NCBI RefSeq assembly: GCF_905475465.1
Contig: NC_062242.1
Location: 9,761,501-9,825,500, forward strand
Source of the DNA: Pieris napi
Taxonomy: Eukaryota > Arthropoda > Insecta > Lepidoptera > Pieridae
Length of the DNA: 64,000 bases
Direction: 5' to 3'
Shown here: piece after piece, positions 32,571-44,600 of the stretch
Layout of the letters: each line of letters starts with the position of its first letter
Position numbering within the stretch: the stretch's first letter is position 1
Notes under the pieces: model-generated
The model's database searches: none
What the model saw: the letters and a program-made list of their open reading frames with translations, nothing else
What the model was told of the DNA's origin: nothing
Position numbers and translations under genes: made by a program

Positions 32571-34102
32571 TCAAAATGGCTCTTCATCAGACATAAAGTA
32601 TAAATTTTCAACTACAGGAAGTTTTAACTTTGTTTCAATTACATTATCTTCTAAACATGATTTATTTTCTGTATGAGTTTTCATGTGATTTTCTAAACAG
32701 ATTTTTGTAGTATACTTGTGATTGCATACTGTACACTGAAATATAGCATCAGCATGAAAACGTTTCAAATGACCAGCTTTGCGAGATGCTGATACAAATT
32801 TCTGTTCACAGTAGTCACATTTATATGGCTTTTCTCCAGTATGTGATCTTGTATGATACAATAATGACTCTTTGGTAACAAACTTCCTACCACAGACATT
32901 GCATGGAAATTTTTTATCCTGAGTATGTTTAATTATATGAGCTTTTAATCGGCTTGGTGCCCAAAACCTTTTCTTACACCACTCACATTCATGTGATTTA
33001 TAATTTAAATGCTCATGTTGAATATGAACTCGTAATGTTACTTTCTGAGTATACCTTTTATTGCAATAATCACAAGTGAATTTTGCATCTGACGGTGAAG
33101 CTCTAGATATTTGTTTACATATATTTAACTCATAATGCTTTTTATATGTAGATTGGCTTTTATAGACCCGTCCACAATCTTTGCAAACTATTTTAAAATA
33201 GTGACTAATTTCATGCATTTTCAATGTATGGCGATTATTAAATGTTTTACCACATTCACTACATACAAGAGTAACATGACTTTCATCTTTATGAGATTGT
33301 AGTAAGGCCATTGAACCAAAACACCGTTTACAAATTGTACATTCATAGTCTTTAGGTGCATGAACTCTAATGAAGTGGTTTCTTAAATTGGATATTGTAG
33401 GATAAATTTTCAAACATTTTTTACATTTTAAATTCAGTCTATCATTTCTATCATAAAGCATATCTTGTGTTTGTATCTTTACTGAGTACTGTTTCTTTTT
33501 ATTCTCTACTATTTCATTTTTCACTATATCTGTTTTAAAATGTTGATCTTGAATTAAGGAGTCAATTCTTTTCAATGCTAATTTGCTAGACGGAGCAATT
33601 TTTTTGTGGTAATACTTTTCTAAACTGTAGTGTTTTGTATCTACAACAAGAAATAAACTCTTTTGATCATCGTAGTATGATTCCAATTTAATATTATTAA
33701 GGAGACTGTCAAGAATTTTATTTAAAGATGTAAAATTCTGTTTCGTGGTGTTGATAAATTTATAACTATTTACTGCTATTCTTATACAAGTTTTGCATAT
33801 GGTTTTGTTTGGTGATAGTTTATGACAAATCTGAAAAAAGATAGCATTTATGAAGTTATTAAGGTTTTGAGTTACAGTTTTAAATATAATTAATAGAAGA
33901 ATAAATATTTCTGCTTTATTACCTCATCACCCAAGACGAGGGTTAGTATATCTAATAATTTTAAGGAGCTTTCTGTATTATTCTCACAAACCGTAACCTC
34001 TTCATGTAATTCTGACTTCGTCTCATTAATGATAATTTTGAAACACAGAGCGCAATACTCATGTCCATTTAATAATGTCGCAAGTAAGTTTGCCAATGCC
34101 AT
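32571..34102 (-). CDS. ZAD-C2H2 zinc-finger protein
   Basis: Two exons: 33923-34102 and 32571-33830, phase 0, giving 479 residues. The N-terminal ZAD spans the junction: CALC in exon 1 and ICKTC in exon 2 supply the four zinc ligands of this insect dimerisation domain. Nine C2H2-type fingers follow from about residue 200, e.g. YECTICKRCFGSMALLQSH and FPCNVCGRKFVTKESLLYH, with one TGEKPY linker between fingers 7 and 8. Finger 4 is degenerate: its last ligand is a Cys after several extra residues. ZAD-ZNF proteins are insect-expanded sequence-specific DNA-binding regulators or architectural proteins. The exact orthologue cannot be told. The start ATG follows a probable promoter at 34103-34360. 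Confidence 0.9.
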
Positions 34103-35774
34103 ATTGTAGGTGCAATTTTATTGATTTAACAATAAAATTGCGATTACACTACTCCTAAGAAATAATTATTTATAGTAAATTATTAATTTTAAGTTTCAGT
34201 CTACAATACTATAACGTAAATCGTAATAAATATTGCAATATTTTAAAGATACACTTTTAGAACTTTGTACATTAGAAATCTGTCAGCACTCATCAGTCAT
34301 CAGTCAAGTATAATGGCACGCACGCATGAAGTACTCTGTACTGAGCGGCGCGCGACTAGCTTTTAATTAGAACTGTCGGCGACAATTAAGAATTTTGTGC
34401 ATTGTTCAAAATTTGTTATAATAGGATAACCGATCATAAAAAATGAGTCGATCTACTTTATGTTTCATATACGACAATTATTTTGTGTATGAAAATTATT
34501 ATGATACGGTTTTAGTAAGAAAGTAATTGCTGAAGATAACTTTAAGTTATGGCTAAAAAAATATATTTGTTGTTAGCAAACATTAATTCACATTTATTTG
34601 TACCTATAATTTGTTGGTGTTTCTACTCCTAGGTTTTTAAGCTACTACCACTATTATTACATTACTTATTAGTTCATATTGGGTTTTTACAAATCACAAC
34701 TTCTTTATTGTAATTATTACGCGCTCATGAGATATCGGCACCTGCTTGTGGACAAATTATAATCAACCAATATTGGTCACAGAGGTCAAAAGGTAAGTAA
34801 GGCAGGGCAGGGAACTGCCCCCACACGGTCTTTTGCCTACTATTAGGATATTTCCTTTTTTTTCGCACAAAAGCGTAACACAGAAATGCAACGTCTCTTG
34901 TCAAAATTTTCAATGGGAACTATCCATACCATACACAGTATGTTGTTGTTGTAAAAACGAATAAACATACAGTCCAAACGGCTTATCAGATGTAATTCAA
35001 ATTTTGCTAATCGTTTAATATCGTTGATCCCTAAAAATTATCATGGCAATGACATAAACTACGCAATGTTATTTAAATTTTAAAAATATAAATCAAAATG
35101 TATAGTTTAAATTTAATACAAATTCCTTTGGCGGTAGTAGGTCACGTTTTTTAAAGGTGATTCTGTCTCAAAACCAATATAACTTATCAATAAGTCAATT
35201 GTCAACAGGATATCAACTTATAAAGTGAAAATAAAAAAATCAGTTTCTTGATTTCCTGTGTTCCAGGGTTATGTGTGACTTTTAATAGTTTCCTTTTAAA
35301 TTAAATTTTAGTTAAAGTTAAATAAACAATAATGCTGTTTTAATAAAACATTGTGCACTTGGTATCGGTGTTTTAAAGAGGTAAAGTTGGGAAACAATTT
35401 AATTCTTTCTTTTTAAACGATAATATTTTAGGGCTATGGACTTTATTACGCTAACAGAATCTAATAATCCGTTCCAAAATAATAATAAAAAATTAGTAAA
35501 ATATAATTTATTTGTGTGACTAATTACACATTACCAGCAGCAGCTGTCTAACAGCAGTTGCTAAATAGGTTTGATAGAATCTATAATTACTCAATAGGTA
35601 ATATTATATTAGCTATCTAATCCTGATATTTACATAATCATAAGGTATATATACCTATATACATATAGGTTTGTAAGTTTAATTTATAGGGTTTTTTGTA
35701 TAAAAGTTCAGTTTATTTTAAGCTTTAAAAATAAAATGTTCAGAAAATTCAGATCATCTTTTAAAGTGGTTTAC
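34103..35774. other. 5' flank of the zinc-finger gene and intergenic
   Basis: The first about 260 bases hold a GC-richer patch (GAGCGGCGCGCGACTAG near 34340-34360), the likely promoter for the minus-strand gene. The 62-codon minus frame at 34725-34913 has no recognised motif. The rest is AT-rich. Confidence 0.35.
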
Positions 35775-36001
35775 CTAATTTTAACAATATTATGAATAGA
35801 CGACAAAAAGGAAAAGATTTGAGATTTTGTATGTTTGAATTGCATAAACTTAACTCCAATTTCGTTAGTTCTTATCAAATTAGGAAGTCTTCGATAGGCT
35901 AATATTACTTGTAAATTATTATATAAAAAAGGTCCAGCCTGTTCACAATGTGATTTGCAATTGTTTCTCATGTGCTGTATTTCATAATGTGCATAATGTA
36001 A
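35775..36001 (-). CDS. Possible isolated internal exon, family unknown
   Basis: Open for its whole 227 bases on the minus strand between a good acceptor (TAATTTCAG, 36002 onward) and a donor (GTAAAC at 35774). It enters in phase 0 and leaves in phase 2. The peptide has a CKSHC motif and a stretch RRLPNLIRTNEIGVKFMQF that looks like conserved protein rather than chance. No flanking exons were found on either side. Could be an exon of a gene with long introns, a decayed gene, or chance. Confidence 0.3.
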
Positions 36002-36111
36002 CTGAAATTATTATTTACATTAAGTAACATTTATACTTGATATAATATCTTAAGTTATCTAGCTCTATCTATATAACTTATTATGGCCATACATTTATTA
36101 AATATTATGTT

Positions 36112-36167
36112 AATCTTTTAAACAATAATTTGAATACTTACATATTTAAATTATTGTTTAAAAGATT
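36112..36167. repeat. Perfect 20-bp inverted repeat (hairpin)
   Basis: AATCTTTTAAACAATAATTT at 36112-36131 and its exact complement at 36148-36167 with a 16-base loop. Could be the remains of a small foldback element. Confidence 0.7.
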
Positions 36168-38419
36168 TTAGTATCAAATTTTTCTTTACTACAGTAAAAT
36201 ACATATTATTACACAAAATTTATTATATTATTCTTAGGGCTTATTAGACTGGACACTTGCACTAAGGAAAGTTGTATATATGAATTGTGTTTATATTCAA
36301 ATTAAATCTTAAAGTGTATATTAACTTATAATAACTAATAAAATAAACAATATTAAGAAGTTTGAGTTTCAACACCAAATTTAAATGTATATTTTTGTGT
36401 ATTTAATATGTCATGAAGAATTGACCATTATGTTTCACTTAAAACTTGGTCACTTCAGTGGCTAATGTGGTTAAATATTGGGTAAAAGAATTTTGTTTTA
36501 ATTTTGGAAACCTAATAATTTTCTCCATATTAGGATAATCAGATTTACTTAACAAATATATTTAATAGACAAATCATATAAACAATTTGCTTCATTTACT
36601 TATTTAATTACTGAAGAAGCTCATGAATATTATTACAATATAATTTTATTGAAGGCAGCTAATAGGAATGTTGAGACAGGATATTGAAAAGCGAATTTCC
36701 GTTATAGCATTTAGAGCAGCTTTTAATGGATTTAGATAATTACATTTTAAAATGATGAATGTTGACGACTAAGTAGCTATATGCCCTTCTTAATGAGGTA
36801 TAACATGTTTTCATATTTTTAGGGAATTTTTGTCATTTATGATAAGTGTGTGTGTGCATTGTGTATGAAAATTTACAAACTAAACTTCTCATGTAACCTT
36901 CATATTATTTAGCATTCCAAATAAACGTTTTTACAAGTGTCGCTTCTTGTGTCGATACTTTATGTTAAAGATCGCAAATACAATTTTAGTCAAATCAAAA
37001 TTTATTAATTCATCTAGGTAACTGAACAGTGTACACTTATGAACGTCAATAAAAAAAGTTTAAAAAAGGAACATCTAAAATTACCTTAACTACCAGTTCC
37101 TAAAATCAAGAGAGTCAAGCGGATGTGAAGAACTGGCAAGAAACTCTCCGCCACTCTTTTTATGAAGTTTTCGTGTTATGGAACTGCAACCATTTTACTT
37201 ACTTCACATGTAACATTAAAACGAAATGTCATAATAAAGCGATTTGCTACAAAATATGTCTTTACAAATTTTTTGTTCCATGGACAGTTTAGGAGATATT
37301 CCCAAAAACGTGTTTTCACCCCTTTTTCCAATTTGGGGGCCGGGAGACTTGGGCGCCGACCCCAAACTTGGGTTTAAACTTGTATTGCCACCCCCAACAT
37401 GTTCCATAAATAAAATTGCGTGCTCTATCAAATGTTCAGTTTTGCCCTCAAATTGTAACATTTCAATGGACTGTAGTCATGGTGTATTCGAGACATTACT
37501 TTGTAATTAAAACTTCCTCACTTGCCAGATTTTACTGACGATATTGATTTATTTCTAACTAGATTTTGGCGATTTACCAAAAAGACACTTCAAAAAACTT
37601 CCGTGTACGATTTATCTATTTAAAACTTGTGTGTTAAATAAATTAACGATTTTTTTAGCCATGATTCTACCTTAATTTTATCGTAATGTTATCCTGTGAA
37701 TGAATAAATACATCATTAAATTTATATTCGATTATAACGTGTACGTTTTAAGATTATTTTTGACCTGGCATTGTTGACGAAAAATGCAGTCTGCCAGCTT
37801 CTTATTAAACGATCGGATGTGTGTGATTTTAATATATTTAATTAAGAATGAAGCGGGTTTTGAAGCGTCAGCAACGGGTATACGGTAAAGTAATTCTCTT
37901 TATATTTTATGATATTTGTTTTCTTTTATATCGCATACTAAAACAAAATCGTTTCATTTCAGAACATTATTGCGTTACAAACATTGTAGAAACTAAAAAG
38001 CATGTGTCTTATGCAACGGTCGTGTGTTCGCGGTTTAATAACTGCCGATAAGTTTTAGTATAATAATGGGCTATTATAAATATTACTTAGGATTTAGTAA
38101 ATATACTAATAATTATACCGTATAAAGTGAAATAAAGCACTTGACTTATTAGATTTAAATCATCAAATTAAAAATACGTGTCACAAGCTAAATCTCTAGT
38201 TTGACATAACAAAGAGCTGTTAGTTATCTTTGCGTAAAATTTAAAGGTCATTGAACCCAATTATAAGGTCTACTGTCTCGTACAAGTGTAATGTGTAAAT
38301 TCAAATATTATCTAATTAAGTAGATAGTACTTGTAAATACCAACGAAAACCACTTATCAAGTTACGGATGACCTCAATAAAATTATTGCTTTTGGTGACA
38401 AAAATTGCAAAACAGCAGG
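36168..38419. other. Intergenic upstream of the kinase gene
   Basis: AT-rich. Contains the family B repeat at 37086-37215. Short open frames (37162-37510, 37848-38051) have no recognised motif. Confidence 0.35.
37086..37215 (-). repeat. Family B repeat fragment
   Basis: Reverse orientation. Shares AAGAACTGGCAAGAAACTCT, CCGCCACTCTTTTT and GGAACTGCAACCATT with the complement of 27608-27790, including one arm of the stem-loop. Confidence 0.55.
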
Positions 38420-38608
38420 GTCGGTATTGTTTGTGATGACGTCTAAGCTACGTCATGCGAGGTTGAATGATATGTCGCGGGTGTGACGGACCGCGCCTCC
38501 TCAGTACGGATCGGAAAATGCGCGGGAAAGCGCGTCTCGAAAGTTGAAATTCGAATTTAGAGGGTGCTCTGATTGGATGTTCGCATTTGTGTAAAGTTTA
38601 TTTTAAAT
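38420..38608 (+). promoter_or_regulatory. GC-rich promoter-like patch of the kinase gene
   Basis: A local rise in G+C and CpG within very AT-rich DNA (GTCGCGGGTGTGACGGACCG, AAATGCGCGGGAAAGCGCGT). CRE-like TGACGTCT and TACGTCA words occur at about 38437-38457. It ends 0-50 bases before the ATG at 38609 of the split kinase gene, so it probably contains the transcription start. Confidence 0.45.
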
Positions 38609-41600
38609 ATGGATGAGGGTAAGACTAAATATTATTTTATTAATATAAGTATCGCTAGTGTCATTTCCTCAGCACGAAACAGCATTTTTATTTATTGTGA
38701 CGTCGCCGACGTCGCGTTTGCTATTTTACGTATTATTATAAGTAATATTTTATTTGTAATAAATATTTTAAGCTACACTTTTTTATGAAATATGATGATA
38801 CTAATTGAATCTTTAAAATTAAAAAAAAATATATATAGTTATTTGAATGTGAACGAACTTAGTAGTGTTTTTCACTATTCCGAATTATGAATTCAAACCT
38901 ACAAATACATAACAACAATACAAGTTTTAAAATAATTCTATAGAAATCGGCATAAATTTTTTATTAGCACTCAATTTTGTAATTTTATAGGCTTTACGGT
39001 AGTGCTACACACATGCACGGTCAAAGCACTGGGTATATGCTCATACAATCCAATTAGAACTAAATTAATTACTTCGGAGAAGAGACACGACACTTAATTA
39101 CTTCGTGATATTTTGTCTCACAATTTGTACTATCTGATGCTCGCTAATGAATTTTTATCGAACCAGAGTTTGTGAACTTACAGTGTAATGAATATATTAT
39201 TATAATGAAAATGAATGACACCAGTCTGATGTCTTTTCACATGAAAATCGTCCCTGATAAAACTTTAGTTAACAAGTTCACAAAAATCTCAATTTATTTA
39301 TGTATATGTAACGTATGAACGTTGATGTTAAAAAAATTAAGGTCTAAATTTACATTTACCACTAAAGTAAATTAGCTAAAAAATTAGGATTAAATTTACC
39401 ACCAAAGTAAAATAGCTAAAAAATTAGGGTCTAAATTTACATTTACCACCAAAGTAAATTAGCTAAAAAATTTGGGTCTAAATTTAAATTTACCACCAAA
39501 GTAAAATAGCTAAAAAATTCAGGTCTAAATTTACATTTACCACCAAAGTAAATTAGCTAAAAAATTAGGGTCTAAATTTACATTTACCACCAAAGTAAAA
39601 TAGCTAAAAAATTAGGGTCTAAATTTAAATTAACACACCATATGTCAGTCATAGTTCGGGATGTCTCGACTCTATATCTAAAGGCCGATTTACATTATCT
39701 TAGTGTTTAGGAGAGTGCTTTAGGATAGTACTTTAGTTGAAACATGTAAACGCTACTTGCTTTAGTAAACGCTACGCTAAAGAACTTGCCTTTCAAGTTG
39801 TACTAAAGCACTCTCCTAAACACTAAAGGCCGATTTACATTATCTTAGTGTTTAGGAGAGTGCTTTAGGATAGTACTTTAGTTGAAACATGTAAACGCTA
39901 CTTGCTTTAGTAAACGCTACGCTAAAGAACTTGCCTTTCAAGTTGTACTAAAGCACTCTCCTAAACACTAAGATAATGTAAATCGGCCCTTACCTCACGT
40001 CTGTAAGTTAGTAAACTATGTTTCTTCACTTTTAGATTGCTTATAATCAATTATTCTTAATCATGGAAACTTTGTACTTTGAAAACGCTTGACTGTGTAC
40101 TAAGTACTTTGAGATGCTCTTGTCTATGGTATTATGGAGTAACACAGAGATTCCCAACGTTGGGGTCCCACAGGGGCCAAATCGATTGTTAAAGGGGCAA
40201 TTCGAAAATTTATTAAAATTATTTGGAATTTGATTTTCTGCTTTTCATTATGTTTTGAAATTTCTTACTTTGAATCGTCGAATTTTCTTAAGTGAACAAT
40301 TAAATTTTGTTACATAATATATCATCAGAGTTCTAGAAACGGGTTGAAAAACACTGAACTATACCTCTTCTTAGAATTTTGGAAATAAATTCGTTAAAGA
40401 AATACAAGACTTAATAATATAATATATATAACAGAATTTATCAACATAAATTTTGTATTTTTTAGGTATAATGATCCTCAACGACAAGAATTTTATCCGA
40501 TAAGCCAAAGATATCCTTATCTAGCCTTAGTTTTATTATAAAGTAAATTGTTGTCGTAAAATAATAATATAAAGCCGTAAACAGCTTGTGTTGATAATCC
40601 CTATACTTAAAACCTCTTTACTCATTAATTTAAATCAAAGCATAATTAAAAATTTTAATATAGTTTTACGGAAATGAAGCGTAACTTTTACATTATGTTC
40701 TATATTAATGTAAGTCGCATTTATTAAGATAACATGTACTTGTACTTTAAAATGGTTTAAGTTCTAACTAATAATTAAGTAAGAGCAGTGTTGGCCTAAT
40801 GGATTAAGCGTGCGACTCTCATCCAAGAGGTCGTAGGTTCGATCCCCGGCTGTGCACCAATGGACTTTCATTCTATGTGCGCATTTAACATTCGCTCGAA
40901 CGGTAAAGGAAAACATCGTGAGCAAAACCGGTTTGCCTTAGACCCAAAAAGTCGACAGCTGTCAGGCACAGGAGGCTGATCACCTACTTGCCTATTGGAT
41001 TGACAAAAGATCATGAAACAGACACAGAAATCTGAGGTCTAGACCTAAAAAGGTTGTGCGCCACTGATTTATTTAATAATGAAGTAAGTGCAAAGTACAC
41101 CCGTATGGGAGATAAGCACCCTTAATCTGCGAACAGTCCGCGCAATTTAATAAAGAGAATAGACAACCTATATTGTTATGTATGTGTCACCGTAAAATTG
41201 TAAACACCGTTAGATTGTAATCTATCTCGCGAGATTATAAACTGTCGAAAGATTGTGAACCTCAACGAACTGCTTACAATTTAACGTATTATTATTCGGT
41301 AGTTATATGAAATTGTTGGAAAGTAAAATTAATCTGATTTTGACCAAAGAAGTTTGAATGATAACTAAGTTAGGGTCTGTTTCACAATGTACGGATAAGT
41401 TCCAAATTAGCTATTTATTACTTATTGGTAGGATAAACACTATTGTTGCGTTTCACGACTGTCAGATAGCGCTATTCGTCACATAAAGTCCATCATAAGT
41501 TATGAGTCCGATGAATGTCAAATAGCACAATTTATCTTCCAAATAATTAATATGTTGCATAGCTATTTGGTAATTTATCCATACATTGTGAAACAGACCC

Positions 41601-44600
41601 TTAGTGTAGTACAATCTACCGAATAATAATACGTTAAATTGTAAGCAGTAAGCTGAGGTTCACAATCTTTCGACAGTTTATAATCTCGCGAGATAGATTA
41701 CAATGTAACGGTGTTTACAATTTTACGTTAACATATGTAAACATATATTGTTCCACGCCTTGAAATCTCAAAATAACACCCGAAAATTGCAAAGATATTT
41801 TTTGGACAACCTGGGGTGTGATTGCTTGGCTCTATAAATTTCATATATGTAACATATAAAATGTTTTCATTTCGTTTTATTGATTTTTTTCCCCTTAACT
41901 ATTTACGTATAGTTTCTAAGTAAAGGAATCTGTACTGTGGTCCATGTAGGCCTTCAAGATGAAACACATTAGTGTTTTTTGTATTTTTTGTACTCTTAGT
42001 TAATGTATAAAATAAAAATAAAATGAAATATGTTTATTATGGAACATAAGATACAGGTATCACTTATTCCACGTCATTAAATTTGAATTTGTAGGCATCC
42101 CTACTCATCGGCAAAGAAGACAGAGGGTGTAGGCCGAGAGAAAAAGCCGGCGTAAAAAACTCTCGGTACTCTATTAAAATATCATCAAACAACACTTATT
42201 TTAATACAAATATCGCAAATTAATTAGAAGTAGCCTGTCTAGCACTAGTCCCAGGCCCTTTTATCAACTGGATAATCGTTAACTTTATAGTAAGACTTTT
42301 AACACAGCTTATCTTTAATACATTTCTTAAATTTATTAAAAGGCAGAGATAAAAGAGGCTCTGGGATTTTATTAAAGAAGAGTATCCCTTTTCCCAAAAA
42401 AGAATTACTAGCTTTAGATAGTCTAGTACGGGGAAATTGCAGCCTGCGTTTGTTCCGATTATTAACATTGTGCGTATGTTCTATTCTAGTAAACTTATCA
42501 CTATTGTTGTATACATTTTACGTTTAAGCATTATTAAAAATAAAAAGAGTCAAATTCCAATAGATTTTTTAAGTATGGAAGTCAGACACCGCTGTCTCGC
42601 ATAAAGGCAGTGATGCCAACTCCTGCAGAATGTTTACCTTAAGACCTACTTCCAATTCTTGGAGTATTTCCATCTCGGCTAATTTTATCTTGTGTTATTT
42701 TTTAATTGTATTCTGTAAATAAAAGTATACATTGCGGATAAATGGTGTAGCTGTCATATAACTTTATAAATAACAGGTACTTGTAGATTGTTTTCCTCAA
42801 TATGAAGGTCAGGTTTTATTATATTCATCGTGAAATACTTTATTTAAAAAATATAATACTAATCATACAGATGCTAGTCGCCATATTAGGGAAATCGATG
42901 TATTGTAGATGACCAGCTCCTCTTCCTTGGTTCATATATACCAGTGCAGTAGCAATCCCCCACTACAACGCGGTGAACCTGGACCGCGTTATAGGAAATT
43001 GTACAATAGGAGTATTTCATTTTATTTTATAATAACACCGATAATTATGGACTTGACAAATCTTTATAAATTTCACACTACAAAAATCATACTTGAGAAA
43101 TCTCCGCGTTTTATGGAAGGCGGAAAACGCGTTATAACTATACAATACATAATAAAATAAGAATAGAAACATTATTGTCACTTTGACATTAATATATATA
43201 TTTCTATAGAAATAGTATTACGATACCGTTTCAAAGCAGTTTTTATCATCGCACAAATAATAGCACGTCTGGGGTCTTCCCCTGCGAAAATACTTTATAT
43301 AAAAATTCATTGTTTTTATGCTGTGTTGTTATATTTCTCTGTGAAGTATAAATTGTCTTTCTTTGTCGACCAGCCCTATTACTCCTGACTTTAATCATGA
43401 GGTTGTCACATCAGCGCTACGGATATTGAGAGAATTATCTGTTTTTTTTTGTACTATTTAAGTGTTCTTCTTTTTTAATTTTCATTGTACTTTCTTCGCA
43501 ACGTTGTGCCTAGGCTGTTAACAAACTCATCATTATCGCCATTTGGTTATGATGGAGCAAAATCCGAGCCCAGCCGAGTAGGTCACCAAAGGACAGGTAT
43601 ACATTTAACAATTTGACGGTTTCACTTCGATAGATTACAATCTATCGAATAATAATACGTTAAATTTTAAGCAGTACGTTGAGTTCTCAATTTTTCGACA
43701 GTTCACAATCTCGCGAGATAGAATACAATCTAACGGTGTTTACAATTTTACGGTGACATATACATGCACCAAACTTCTGTCCCACGGGGGGTTGTATTTT
43801 GTTTGTTTTGTCTATTGAGTTGAGAGTTACAGAGTACAAACACGTAGAAATAGAATCTTATGCTACTAAGACACCGTGATATGAAATTTATTATTATAAT
43901 TTATATAATCGTTGGAACCTCGGGGCCTCCACAAAAGAGACTTCGAAAAAAAAAAGTTTTAAATTCCCTTAGTAAACAGCATCTCTTTTGATGTATTTGT
44001 ATATGTTTGTTAAATACTAAAAAATCTATTTGGTTTCACAATAAATTATTGATTGAAAAGCTCGACTACAAATTTTTTTTAATTTTATTTGGAAAATAAT
44101 TGGTTTTCCCGAGGCCACCAGACAAGCAATCACAACATATTCGTAACGTGTTTGTTTCGTTATGTTTTTTTGCTTGGTCTGTTCAGACGAAACCTTGAAC
44201 TTCACGTGTAAATAAAGTCAAGTTGGCGATCTGCCAAAAGCTTAAGTGGCTTATACGACAAAGCCTCTATATGAGATAAATTTGTATGAAAACATTGTTT
44301 TTTGTGAACTTTTTGTTACAAACGCATTTGATATGAATGTTTTTAAGTAGTTTTGCACCGTTTTGTAGACCGTACCCTTGTAGCAATTTTAACAGGCAGG
44401 CGTTATAAATTATCGTATGTAATGCCAGTGACTTGATTGCAAAAGCTTCCAGATTTCAATGCATATAAAACCTAAATGTTCTTTGAACTAAGATAATTTA
44501 AGAAGTTAAATACAAGTACACACAGCACCTTTTTTATTATTGCTCTTTACGCGACACATATTATGAAATAAAGCGAAAAAATAACAACTATTTTCATTCT

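Noticed and set aside
34725..34913. 62-codon minus ORF upstream of the zinc-finger gene
   Set aside because: No conserved motif or splice link to a neighbouring exon.
37162..37510. Overlapping ORFs on both strands with Gly/Pro-rich peptide
   Set aside because: Mutually overlapping, no motif, next to a repeat fragment; chance frames in slightly GC-richer DNA.
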